Assembly (NCBI GenBank): GCA_023387585.1
Contig: JAEWHZ010000095.1
Location: 1-11,994, forward strand
DNA length: 11,994 nucleotides
Origin: Pseudomonadota bacterium
GTDB lineage: Bacteria > Pseudomonadota > Alphaproteobacteria > Rhizobiales > Devosiaceae
Direction of reading: 5' to 3'
Part shown: positions 1-6,391 of the stretch, in pieces
How the letters are laid out: the number at the start of each line of letters is the position of its first letter
Position numbering within the stretch: the stretch's first letter is position 1
The notes under the pieces: generated by a model
The model's database searches: none
Told to the model about the DNA's origin: nothing
What the model saw: only the letters and a program-made list of their open reading frames with translations
Translations under genes and position numbers: made by a program

Positions 1-127
1 CCTCGCTGGGCAATCTCACGCCCACCGAGTTCGCCACCAAACTGGCACTGGAAAAGCAGGCCGCATAAGGCCAGACATCAACCCAAGGACTCTCCTCAAA
101 ACCGGAGGGAACTTGGGGCTCAGGTCA
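1..127 (+). mobile_element. Right end of an IS3-family insertion sequence
   Basis: The window opens inside an IS3-type element. The tail of an OrfB transposase ends at 68. It is followed by about 59 bp of non-coding DNA finishing in GGGGCTCAGGTCA at 115-127. IS3-family elements characteristically end in CA-3' (TG at the other end), and this end read inward begins TGACCTGAGCCCC, so position 127 is a reasonable right boundary. The left end is outside the window, so the inverted repeat and target duplication cannot be checked here. The DNA after 127 belongs to a different, open reading frame, which is consistent with insertion into a gene. Confidence 0.7.
3..68 (+). CDS. IS3-family transposase OrfB, C-terminal tail (partial)
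   Basis: Only the last 21 residues and the TAA stop are in the window. The frame starting at base 3 reads SLGNLTPTEFATKLALEK and then QAA. The pattern SLG-x-LTP-x-EFA is the usual C-terminal end of the rve-type integrase/transposase (OrfB) of IS3-family elements, just after the catalytic glutamate region. The catalytic DDE residues lie upstream of the window. The short tail together with the CA-ending terminal sequence downstream supports the family call. The subgroup cannot be fixed from so few residues. Confidence 0.72.
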   Translation, partial: SLGNLTPTEFATKLALEKQAA

Positions 128-255
128 CGACCGACTCCGACCGACTTGCAGCGCTGGCTGCGAACTACCGCGATTGCGGCGTGGCCGAGCGCGACGACAC
201 CGCCTATATGAAGCAGTTCGATCCCACCTACGAAAGGCGCGTTCCGCGCTGGTAG
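128..255 (+). pseudogene. 3' remnant of an unrecognised gene, probably truncated by the IS3 element
   Basis: The frame that includes codon 130-132 stays open from the IS3 boundary to a TAG at 253-255. It reads about 41 residues, beginning TDSDRLAALAANYRDCGV and ending FDPTYERRVPRW. It has no start codon or ribosome-binding site of its own, and the composition (many charged and aromatic residues) looks like true coding sequence. It is therefore best read as the C-terminal end of a gene whose upstream part was cut off by the insertion. I do not recognise the family. A soluble enzyme C-terminus is plausible but not supported by any motif. The rest of the gene may survive on the other side of the IS, outside the window. 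Confidence 0.45.
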
Positions 256-313
256 TTTGTGCGGGCCCGCCCTCTCGCGGGGCAGATGGAGCGCATTGCC
301 GTCGAAGTGCAGC

Positions 314-1078
314 CTAGCCAGAAACTACTGTACGCACCCCTAGATTTTCCATTAGCTCTAGCCACTGGGGGGAAGGCGCGGCATCGGTAAATACTGCGCT
401 TATCTGTGAAAGGTGTGCCACCTTGACCATCGCGTGCCGTCCGAACTTGGTGTGGTCGGCCACGACGTAGACATGGCGTCCGCTCTTTATGATTGCCTGC
501 GTCAACGGCTCTTCATCGACCGAAAAATCTAGGATGCTGCCATCTTGGGAAATTCCCACGACACCGAGGATGGCGTAGTCGAACTGGAAGCGCGTTATAA
601 ACTCCGTCGCAGTCGGACCCCATATGGCAAGGTCCCGGCTGCGTACAACCCCTCCGCAGATGACCATCTCAACGGTCTCGTTCTTGGCGAGCAGATTCAC
701 GACGTTGATATTGTTGGTGACGACACGTAGCCCCTTGCTCGAGGCAAGATGAACAGCCACGGCTTCGGCAGTGGTCCCGATATCGATGAAGACCGACGAG
801 TTGTCGGGAATCTCCGCGGCAACCGCCCGCGCGATCGCCTGCTTCTCCTGGGTCAATGAATCGCGCCGCGCCTCGTAGGGCACATTGGCCACTGAAGACC
901 GCCACGCAGCGCCGCCATGAAAGCGCGCCAGGATGCCCTGATCGCAGAGGAAGTTGATGTCGCGCCGAATGGTCTGATGCGTGACCGCCAATCGATCTGC
1001 GAGATCCTCGACAGTCACATAACCATGCTCGCGCGCGAGCTGTAAGACCTGCTGTTGGCGCGGGTTGAGGGCGTCCAT
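314..1078 (-). CDS. GlpR-like DeoR-family transcriptional repressor
   Basis: A 254-residue regulator with the two-part DeoR layout. The N-terminal winged helix-turn-helix (about residues 4-56) carries the family motif TIRRDI at 36-41 and HGGAA at 54-58. The C-terminal DeoR sensor (about 75-235) shows FIDIGTT at 97-103, TNN at 121-123, CGG at 141-143 and HTKFGRHAMV at 209-218. These segments resemble Escherichia coli GlpR more than generic family members; GlpR binds glycerol 3-phosphate. The open frame extends 40 codons further upstream, but I place the start at the ATG at 1078 because AAGGA lies 7 nt before it and the protein then begins at the HTH. It is divergent from the sugar operon and close to GlpR-like operator sequence, so it probably represses that operon and perhaps itself. 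The inducer is probably a sugar phosphate made by the kinase (inference). No glycerol genes are seen, so I do not assign glpR. Confidence 0.88.
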   Translation of the reverse strand: MDALNPRQQQVLQLAREHGYVTVEDLADRLAVTHQTIRRDINFLCDQGILARFHGGAAWRSSVANVPYEARRDSLTQEKQAIARAVAAEIPDNSSVFIDIGTTAEAVAVHLASSKGLRVVTNNINVVNLLAKNETVEMVICGGVVRSRDLAIWGPTATEFITRFQFDYAILGVVGISQDGSILDFSVDEEPLTQAIIKSGRHVYVVADHTKFGRHAMVKVAHLSQISAVFTDAAPSPQWLELMENLGVRTVVSG

Positions 1079-1114
1079 CGCCGATTCCTTGTTGGCAGGA
1101 AACGATTCGCCTGC

Positions 1115-1132
1115 GTTCGTTATGGCGACGAA
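1115..1132. promoter_or_regulatory. Candidate second operator (GTTCGTTATGGCGAC motif)
   Basis: GTTCGTTAT matches the left half and centre of the GlpR operator consensus (ATGTTCG-WTAW-CGAACAT). The right half is degenerate. The site also forms a looser palindrome, TTCGT-N7-ACGAA, at 1116-1132. A copy with 14 of 15 bases identical occurs inverted at 3609-3623, in front of the first binding-protein gene. The site sits 37 bp upstream of the repressor start codon, where it could serve autoregulation. Binding is an inference. Confidence 0.4.
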
Positions 1133-1205
1133 ATGCAACAGAAACGAACACAAGTACAGCCATACGCCCGCGTTTGACGACGAGGTCACCATCGACACGC
1201 CTCAA

Positions 1206-1223
1206 ATGTTCGAAAACGAACAG
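1206..1223. promoter_or_regulatory. GlpR-type operator palindrome
   Basis: TGTTCG AAAA CGAACA at 1207-1222 is a perfect 6-4-6 inverted repeat, preceded by A at 1206. It agrees closely with the known E. coli GlpR operator consensus (ATGTTCG-WTAW-CGAACAT), with only the outermost right base and one central base differing. The neighbouring divergent gene encodes a GlpR-like protein, so this is the most likely primary operator for the rightward operon. It lies directly upstream of the proposed -35 box at 1231. Confidence 0.72.
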
Positions 1224-1230
1224 AAATGCC

Positions 1231-1259
1231 TTGCATGTGAAAAGCACTTGCCCTAAATC
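1231..1259 (+). promoter_or_regulatory. Candidate sigma70-type promoter of the sugar operon
   Basis: TTGCAT at 1231-1236 and TAAATC at 1254-1259 are separated by 17 bp. They match the -35 and -10 consensus at 4 and 3 of 6 positions, so the elements are modest but the spacing is ideal. The placement also makes sense: 8 bp downstream of the operator palindrome and about 12-15 bp before the purine-rich ribosome-binding site at 1269-1280. The call is based on inspection only. Confidence 0.4.
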
Positions 1260-1285
1260 GAAAATCAAGAAGGGGAGGGGCGCGA

Positions 1286-1363
1286 ATGCGAAACATGGCG
1301 TACCGGCAGGCCGACGGGTTCATCAGCTCCTTAATCGGTGCCGTTCCAGAGGTTGCGCCGTGA
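1286..1363 (+). CDS. 25-residue micro-ORF (possible leader peptide) coupled to the aldolase gene
   Basis: ATG at 1286 follows a very strong purine-rich ribosome-binding stretch (AAGAAGGGGAGGGG, 1267-1280) at 5 nt spacing, which is the best such site upstream of the operon. The frame encodes 25 residues starting MRNMAYRQADGFISSL and stops at TGA 1361-1363. That stop overlaps the GTG start of the aldolase gene as GTGA, an arrangement typical of translational coupling. The peptide has no signal sequence, no run of a regulatory amino acid and no family I recognise. It may be a real small protein, a leader peptide that sets ribosome loading on the aldolase gene, or an upstream frame formed by chance. 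The aldolase does not need these residues, since its own N-terminus aligns with the family from the GTG. Confidence 0.45.
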   Translation: MRNMAYRQADGFISSLIGAVPEVAP

Positions 1364-2160
1364 ACTGGCTGCGCCCGAAACTTGCCGGCAACACGCTGCT
1401 GCGTGGAGCCTGGCTTAGCCTTGGCTCTCCGGTTGCGGCCGAAATGGCGGGCTCGGCAGGGTTTGACTGGTTGCTGTTCGATCTCGAACATGGCGTGCCC
1501 GACTACCAGACATTGCTCCACCAACTGCAGGCCGTCGGTCGCTTCGATATTGGCAGCCTCGTTCGCGTGCCGGGCATCGACGGACGCACCTTCAAGCACA
1601 TCCTCGACCTTGGCCCGCAGGGGTTGATGATTCCCAATATCGCTACAGCCGAAGAAGCGGCCGAAGTCGTTAGTCTGGCCCGCATTCCGCCGCTCGGCGT
1701 CCGCGGCGCTGCCCAGACGACACGGGCCTCCGGATACGGGCCAGACTACGAACAGTATGTCCGCGAAGTGAACAACAACATCGTCGTCGCGGTGCAGATC
1801 GAATCCCAGCGAGGCGTCGACAACGCCTCCGCCATCGCTGCCGTCGATGGGGTTGATATCCTCTTCATCGGCCCGCTCGATCTCAGCATCGATCTTGGCA
1901 CCGAGGCCGAGCGCCCGCGCGGCGAGTTTCGCAAGGCAGTGATCACGGTTGCCGAAGCTGCACGCCAACACGGCAAGACGCTCGGCGTTCTGGTGCGCAA
2001 CCTGGAACAGGCACGCGACTATTACGAACTCGGCTACACATTCATCGCGCTCGGTTCGGACCGCGGGCTGATCGGCTCGGGTATGCGTCGCAACGCCGCC
2101 AACCTTCGATCCTTGATCGAGGAGCCTGGGGCAGACGACAGCAGGAGGGCGGCTCAATGA
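1360..2160 (+). CDS. HpcH/HpaI-family class II aldolase (2-keto(-3-deoxy) acid aldolase)
   Basis: A 266-residue TIM-barrel aldolase of the usual family length (about 250-260). Members reversibly cleave 2-keto-3-deoxy or 4-hydroxy-2-keto acids into pyruvate or a related keto acid plus an aldehyde, using a divalent metal. The catalytic features are all visible: DLEHG with His44, the substrate arginine Arg69 in LVRVPG, Glu148 in QIES and Asp174 in FIGPLDLS as metal ligands, and the family segment RGAAQTTRASGYG at 115-127. These positions correspond almost one for one with E. coli HpaI (His45, Arg70, Glu149, Asp175). I use GTG 1360 as start because AGAGG precedes it by 7 nt and the protein then begins like its relatives (NWLRPKLAG). 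The longer open frame reads through the promoter. It overlaps the kinase by ATGA. The substrate is unknown; rhamnonate, garosamine or 4-hydroxy-2-oxoheptanedioate-type aldolases are all possible relatives. Confidence 0.88.
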   Translation: MNWLRPKLAGNTLLRGAWLSLGSPVAAEMAGSAGFDWLLFDLEHGVPDYQTLLHQLQAVGRFDIGSLVRVPGIDGRTFKHILDLGPQGLMIPNIATAEEAAEVVSLARIPPLGVRGAAQTTRASGYGPDYEQYVREVNNNIVVAVQIESQRGVDNASAIAAVDGVDILFIGPLDLSIDLGTEAERPRGEFRKAVITVAEAARQHGKTLGVLVRNLEQARDYYELGYTFIALGSDRGLIGSGMRRNAANLRSLIEEPGADDSRRAAQ

Positions 2161-3590
2161 GCGGCGGGCCAGCCATCGTCACGATCGATCTGGGCACGCA
2201 GAGCCTCCGCGTCGGGGTACGCACGGCGGCAGGTGACATGCTGTTCTCCTGGCAGCGCCCGGTTGCGACACGCACAAAAGGCATCATTCAGGAGCAGTAT
2301 CCCGCGCAGTGGCAGGTTTTGCTCGAAGAAGGGCTCAGGGCTGCCGCCAAGGCTGTTCCGGCACCGGCAGCGATCGTTGCCTGCGGACCCCTCGCGGGCT
2401 TTGTCCCGCTGGACCAGAACGGTGCCGCCATCGGCCCGGCGGTCATGTACAACGATGCGCGCGCGCTCGATGACCTTTCCGCCGTCGAAAGCCTTGCAAC
2501 CAACCCGCCCGGCCTGCCCCGGCCTGTTGTCGCCGATCCCATTCCGCAGGCTCTACGCCTGCGTCGTGAAGCCCCCGAGATCTTCGCGCGGACCCGCAGT
2601 CTGCTCGATGCGACGGCCTTCCTAAACTATCAACTCACCGGACGCACAACGCTCAACGCCGTCAGCGCAATCCGGCTCTACGGCAAGACCGAAAACCTCG
2701 GCATCGCCTCCACCCTGTTCGGCGATGTCGTGCCGACCGGCGAGACCATCGGCGCCTTGCAGGATTCGCTGTGCCAAAGTCTGGGCTGGCCACCGATCCC
2801 GGTCATTTCTGCGCCCTTCGACAGCAAGGTCGCCTATATCGCCAGCGGCATCGCAAGTCCTGGCGAAGCGCTGGACATCTCGGGAACTGTCACGTCCTTC
2901 GGCGTCGTCTCGGCCAAGCCGGTGATCGATCCCCAACGTCGCATCTACAGTCTTCCCCTCGGATCGGCGCATCTGGTGCGTGGCTCCACTGCGGCGGCCG
3001 GCTCCATCGTCGAGTGGGCCCGCGAATTGCTTGGCGTCAGCCATGCCGATCTCGCCGCGCTGGCGGAAGAATCAGCGCCGGGAGCGGAAGGTGCCGTGCT
3101 GGTCCCGTACCATTCCGGCGCAAGGGCTCCGTTATGGCAACCAGCCTTGCGCGGTGCCATCCATGGCCTTGGCCTCGGCACTGGACGTGCCGCCCTGGCC
3201 CGCTCCGTGTTCGAAGGCCTGGCCTTCTCGCTGCGCCATATCGTCGAGACCATCGAGAGCTGCGGCGCACGCGTCGATACGGTTCGGCTCGCAGGCGGTC
3301 TCGCCAAAAGCGCAACCCTCTCGCAGATCAAGGCCGACATCCTCGGTCGTCCGCTGGTGGTCCTGGAGGATACCGAGCTGACTTCGCTCGGTCTGGCCAT
3401 CATCGGCGCGGTTGCCGTCGGCGCCTATCGCGACACGGCAGCGGGATCACGCGCCCTGGTGCGCGAAGGTCGGCGCTTTCTGCCCGCCCCACGCTCGGTG
3501 GGCCTTGAGGCTGCGTGGGCCCAATACCTTGAAACGGCGGATTGTCTCGACAAGCGCCGGTCGCCTGAACAGGCCGCAAGGAGGGCCTGA
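2157..3590 (+). CDS. FGGY-family carbohydrate kinase
   Basis: This 477-residue kinase has the normal length for the FGGY family, which phosphorylates sugars, polyols or aldonic acids with ATP. The N-terminal phosphate-binding loop is TIDLGTQS at 9-16 (Asp11). QEQYPAQW at 45-52 and the YNDARA segment at 98-103 are the usual N-terminal landmarks. The expected catalytic base is Asp222 in APFDSK. ISGTVTS at 241-247 is the second phosphate loop, and LAGGLAKSATLSQIKADIL (378-396) followed by LTSLGLAIIGA matches the C-terminal FGGY signature. The start ATG overlaps the aldolase stop (ATGA), so the two are probably translationally coupled and act in one pathway. Subfamily residues do not clearly match xylulokinase, glycerol kinase, gluconokinase or rhamnulokinase; the region normally reading GQMHG is CGPLAG here. 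The substrate is left open. Confidence 0.9.
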   Translation: MSGGPAIVTIDLGTQSLRVGVRTAAGDMLFSWQRPVATRTKGIIQEQYPAQWQVLLEEGLRAAAKAVPAPAAIVACGPLAGFVPLDQNGAAIGPAVMYNDARALDDLSAVESLATNPPGLPRPVVADPIPQALRLRREAPEIFARTRSLLDATAFLNYQLTGRTTLNAVSAIRLYGKTENLGIASTLFGDVVPTGETIGALQDSLCQSLGWPPIPVISAPFDSKVAYIASGIASPGEALDISGTVTSFGVVSAKPVIDPQRRIYSLPLGSAHLVRGSTAAAGSIVEWARELLGVSHADLAALAEESAPGAEGAVLVPYHSGARAPLWQPALRGAIHGLGLGTGRAALARSVFEGLAFSLRHIVETIESCGARVDTVRLAGGLAKSATLSQIKADILGRPLVVLEDTELTSLGLAIIGAVAVGAYRDTAAGSRALVREGRRFLPAPRSVGLEAAWAQYLETADCLDKRRSPEQAARRA

Positions 3591-3651
3591 GGTCTGTCTA
3601 CCGGCGCTGTCGGCATAACGAACCGCGCCTTGAAACCAATGGGAGGATTGA
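3591..3651 (+). promoter_or_regulatory. Intergenic gap with candidate operator and strong ribosome-binding site
   Basis: This 61-bp gap separates the kinase from the first binding-protein gene. GTCGGCATAACGAAC at 3609-3623 is the reverse complement, with one mismatch in 15, of the motif at 1115-1129 near the repressor gene. It is thus a candidate internal binding site for the same regulator. GGGAGGATT before ATG 3652 gives an ideal ribosome-binding site (GGAGG, 5 nt spacing). No clear promoter hexamers are seen between them. Confidence 0.35.
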
Positions 3652-4986
3652 ATGCACGTGAATAGCTGTACCCTAATGTTGCAACGTCGCCATGCCATCG
3701 GCCTCGTCGCAGCCGCAATGCTCACAGCATCGGCCTTGGTTCCCGCGTCCGCTCAGGACGTGGTCGAACTGACCGTGATGAGTCACCCGAATTTCTCACC
3801 CTCGGCGGGCAATCCCGATGTGGCGGATGCATATCGCAGGGCCTGGGATGAATTCCTTGCTGCCAACCCCGATGTCCGCCTGCGTGAAGAACCGCACTCC
3901 GGTAGCACCGAAGCCCTGCAGGACGTGCTCACGCGCGGCAATGCCGGACGTCTGAGCGACATGGGTGTCATGGACACGTTCTGGGTGTCGCGTCTGCATG
4001 CGGACGGGTACTTGCAGCCCCTCGATGACGTGCTGAGCGAAGAGGACGAAGCGGACTTCATTCCCGGCGTGCTCGAAGCGACGACCTATGACGGGCATCT
4101 GCGCGCCATCTACATGTACAACCCCTGGCGTGGCCTGTTCTATCGGCCCAGCGTCGTCAATGCCCTTGGCTACGACGCCCCGCCGACAGAATGGAATGCG
4201 TTCCTTGAATTCGGGCGTGCGGCGCTTGCGGCCGGCCATGAGAATGCGGTCATGCTCCCCGCCCTCGGCGCGTCCGAGCTGACCATGCAATACTTGTACA
4301 CGCAGTATCTAGGCCTCGGCGGCACCATCCATGACGACCAGGGACGCCCTAACTTCCAGGAGCCCGGCAACCGCGAGCTGCTCGAGCAGGTCTACGGCAT
4401 GTGGCGCCAGTTGGTCGAAGACGGGCTTATGCCCGCCCAGGTCGGTTCGATGGACGAGGCAGCGATCCGGCCGTTCTTCTACTCGGGCGAAACGGTGTTG
4501 CTCGGCCATTCGACCTCGTCGATCCGCCAGATGTACACCGACATGCCCCCGCTTGAAGGTGACCTGAACGTCAGTGCCATGCCGATGCCAGAAGGCTTGG
4601 CCCCGATTCCCCTGCTCGCCTCCTGGTCCTATGTGATCTTTACCGAAGACCCGGCCAAGACCGACGCAGCGTCCCGCTTTATCCGTCACATGCTCAGCCC
4701 CGAAGTTCTGGGCGAACTCAACGCCGCGCAGGGCCACCTGCCGATGCGCACGTCCATCTGGGAAAACAATCCGAACTTCGCTGACAGCGAACTGATGCAG
4801 CGCCTCTACACGATTATGAACGATCCGCGCATCCAGGAGCGTTCCACGTTCCCGATCTACCCCGCCATCAAGGACGCCATCACCAACCAGATGGCCGACG
4901 TGATCGCCGGAAACATCACACCGGCAGAAGCCGTGGACCGGGCCGCCGAGGAAGCGATGAGCGTCTACGAGCGCATGGGCAGCTGA
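3652..4986 (+). CDS. ABC sugar transporter substrate-binding protein 1
   Basis: A 444-residue family 1 extracellular solute-binding protein. The N-terminus has charged residues (QRRH), a hydrophobic stretch at about 15-30 and a signal peptidase I site PASA|Q, giving a mature start at Gln35 (QDVVEL). There is no lipobox cysteine, so it should be a soluble periplasmic protein. Typical landmarks of sugar-binding proteins are present: a middle WNAFLEFGR segment, SGETVLLG in the hinge and binding region, WSYVIFTEDP, AASRFIRHMLSP and a C-terminal helix. GGAGG lies 5 nt before ATG 3652. It is followed 29 bp later by a close paralogue, with roughly 60 percent of residues the same by eye. It is expected to feed the two permeases downstream. 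The ligand is unknown; a carbohydrate, oligosaccharide or sugar acid is likely. Confidence 0.9.
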   Translation: MHVNSCTLMLQRRHAIGLVAAAMLTASALVPASAQDVVELTVMSHPNFSPSAGNPDVADAYRRAWDEFLAANPDVRLREEPHSGSTEALQDVLTRGNAGRLSDMGVMDTFWVSRLHADGYLQPLDDVLSEEDEADFIPGVLEATTYDGHLRAIYMYNPWRGLFYRPSVVNALGYDAPPTEWNAFLEFGRAALAAGHENAVMLPALGASELTMQYLYTQYLGLGGTIHDDQGRPNFQEPGNRELLEQVYGMWRQLVEDGLMPAQVGSMDEAAIRPFFYSGETVLLGHSTSSIRQMYTDMPPLEGDLNVSAMPMPEGLAPIPLLASWSYVIFTEDPAKTDAASRFIRHMLSPEVLGELNAAQGHLPMRTSIWENNPNFADSELMQRLYTIMNDPRIQERSTFPIYPAIKDAITNQMADVIAGNITPAEAVDRAAEEAMSVYERMGS

Positions 4987-5015
4987 AGCCACCGTCATCT
5001 CATTGGGAGGATATC

Positions 5016-6359
5016 GTGACTGAACGCAATTCGAGCCAGGCTGCGCGCAGCGTGGCTTTGCACAACGCACCTTCGATAGGCGGGCTTGCCTTGCTGGTCG
5101 GTTTGACGCTGGCCTCGACTGCCCTGGCGCAGGACGTCATCGAGCTTGGTGTCCTTGCTGGAACCGGATTCACGCCGGAGGCCGGCAATCCGGCGGTGGC
5201 CGAAGCCTACCAGCAGGCATGGGACCGTTTTGAAGCCGAAAACCCCGACATTCAGCTGCGGCTCGAACCGCATGCGGGCAACACCGAAGCCTTGCAGGAC
5301 ATCCTGACCCGCGGCACCGCCGGTCGCCTTCCGGATGTCGGCATCATGGACACCTTCTGGATTCCGCGTCTGCATGCCTCTGGCTACCTGCAGCCCATGG
5401 ACCATATTCTCACCGAGGAAGACCGCGCAGATTTTCTCCCTGGCGTTATCGAAGCGACGACGCATGACGGCGCCCTGCGCTCGATCTACATCTACAACTC
5501 CTGGCGCGGCATCTTTTACCGGCCGAGCGAAGTCGAGGCGCTCGGCTACGACGCCCCGCCCACCGACTGGGACGAGTTCATCGCCTTCGGCAGGGAAGCG
5601 CGCGAAGCAGGATATTCCTACGCCGTGATGCTGCCGGCGAACCTGTCGGAGCTGACCATGCTCTACATGTTCCCCCAGATCCTCGGCCTCGGCGGACAGA
5701 TCCACGACGAGACGGGACGCCCGAACTTCTTCGAAGAGCCCAACCGCGCCATCGTCGAGCGCGTCTACGGCATGTGGCGCCAACTCGTCGAAGAGGGCCT
5801 GATGCCTGCCAATGTCGGCGGCATGGACGAGACAGCGACCCGCCCGTTCTTCTACTCGGGCGAAACCATCACGATCGGCTCCTCGTCCTCGTTCATCAAC
5901 CAGTTCTATTTCGATGTGCCGCCGATCCGCGGCGACCTCGGCGCGACGGCCGTGCCATTGCCCGACGGCGCAGTGCCGGTGCCGCTGCTGGCAGCCTGGG
6001 GCTACACCATCTTCACCGAAGACCCAGTTCGCGCCGAGGCTGCCTCGCGCTTCATCCGCTTCATGCTCAGTCCCGAAATTTTGAGCGAATTGAATGCGGT
6101 TCAGGGTCACCTGCCCGTGCGGCGCTCGATCTGGGAAAACACACCGGCCTTCGCCGACGATCCGCTCTTCCAGCAGCTCTATCAGATCCAGAACGATCCA
6201 AGGCTGCAGGAGCGCTCGATCTTCCCGATCTACCCGGCGATCAAGGATGCCCTCACCGGCCAGATGGCCGAAGTTATCGCGGGCAACATCACCCCGGCTG
6301 AAGCTGTCGATCGTGCCGGCGAGGAAGTGATGGCTGCCTATGAGCGGCTCGCCGAATAG
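5016..6359 (+). CDS. ABC sugar transporter substrate-binding protein 2 (tandem paralogue)
   Basis: A 447-residue family 1 solute-binding protein closely similar over its whole mature length to the preceding gene product. Shared blocks include AGNP, TEALQD, MDTFW, GLGG, YGMWRQLVE, FFYSGET, YPAIKDA and AGNITPAEAVDRA. It starts with GTG at 5016 after GGGAGG at 5 nt spacing, the same core ribosome-binding site as the first copy. The signal peptide has a hydrophobic core at about 21-34 and cleavage at TALA|Q, giving a mature start at Gln39 (QDVIEL). Differences cluster in likely ligand-contact segments: LGHSTSS here is IGSSSSF, WSY is WGY, and the segment after LSELTM differs. The copies have therefore probably diverged in ligand or affinity rather than being a recent duplication. 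Both presumably share one permease complex. Confidence 0.9.
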   Translation: MTERNSSQAARSVALHNAPSIGGLALLVGLTLASTALAQDVIELGVLAGTGFTPEAGNPAVAEAYQQAWDRFEAENPDIQLRLEPHAGNTEALQDILTRGTAGRLPDVGIMDTFWIPRLHASGYLQPMDHILTEEDRADFLPGVIEATTHDGALRSIYIYNSWRGIFYRPSEVEALGYDAPPTDWDEFIAFGREAREAGYSYAVMLPANLSELTMLYMFPQILGLGGQIHDETGRPNFFEEPNRAIVERVYGMWRQLVEEGLMPANVGGMDETATRPFFYSGETITIGSSSSFINQFYFDVPPIRGDLGATAVPLPDGAVPVPLLAAWGYTIFTEDPVRAEAASRFIRFMLSPEILSELNAVQGHLPVRRSIWENTPAFADDPLFQQLYQIQNDPRLQERSIFPIYPAIKDALTGQMAEVIAGNITPAEAVDRAGEEVMAAYERLAE

Positions 6360-6391
6360 CCACTGACGGCATCATCCCGAACAACCGCCAA

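Larger units (their letters stand above)
1079..1285. promoter_or_regulatory. Divergent regulatory region between repressor and operon
   Basis: About 200 bp of mostly non-coding DNA separate the repressor start from the first ribosome-binding site of the rightward operon. The region is visibly richer in A and T than the genes around it. It contains repeated TTCG/CGAA half-sites: GTTCG at 1115-1119, CGAA at 1129-1132, CGAACA at 1145-1150, and the perfect palindrome at 1207-1222. Open frames run through it on both strands, but they lack usable start signals and I treat them as fortuitous. No clear promoter for the leftward repressor gene could be picked. Confidence 0.7.

Noticed and set aside
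261..281. GC-rich palindrome (GCGGGCCCGC and CCCGC/GCGGG stem) as a terminator for the truncated gene or the repressor
   Set aside because: The stem is only 5 bp in the looped form and no T-run follows in either direction, so I do not call it.
1079..1198. 40-residue N-terminal extension of the repressor with a hydrophobic stretch
   Set aside because: DeoR proteins begin just before the HTH, and ATG 1078 has its own AAGGA at good spacing. The extension is read from the divergent regulatory region.
1174..1359. 62-codon N-terminal extension of the aldolase
   Set aside because: It runs through the operator and promoter, has no ribosome-binding site at its ATG, and has no counterpart in family members, which begin close to the GTG at 1360.
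2771..3508. 245-codon plus-strand frame inside the kinase gene
   Set aside because: Shadow frame in GC-rich coding DNA with low-complexity Arg/Gly/Ser composition; the kinase is intact over the same region.
3603..3629. GGCGC/GCGCC hairpin before the first binding-protein gene
   Set aside because: A 5-bp stem with a 17-nt loop is too weak to call; the regulator-like motif inside it is reported instead.
4995..6110. 371-codon minus-strand frame opposite the second binding protein
   Set aside because: Antisense shadow of a strongly supported gene. A similar antisense frame lies opposite the first copy simply because the sense genes are paralogues.
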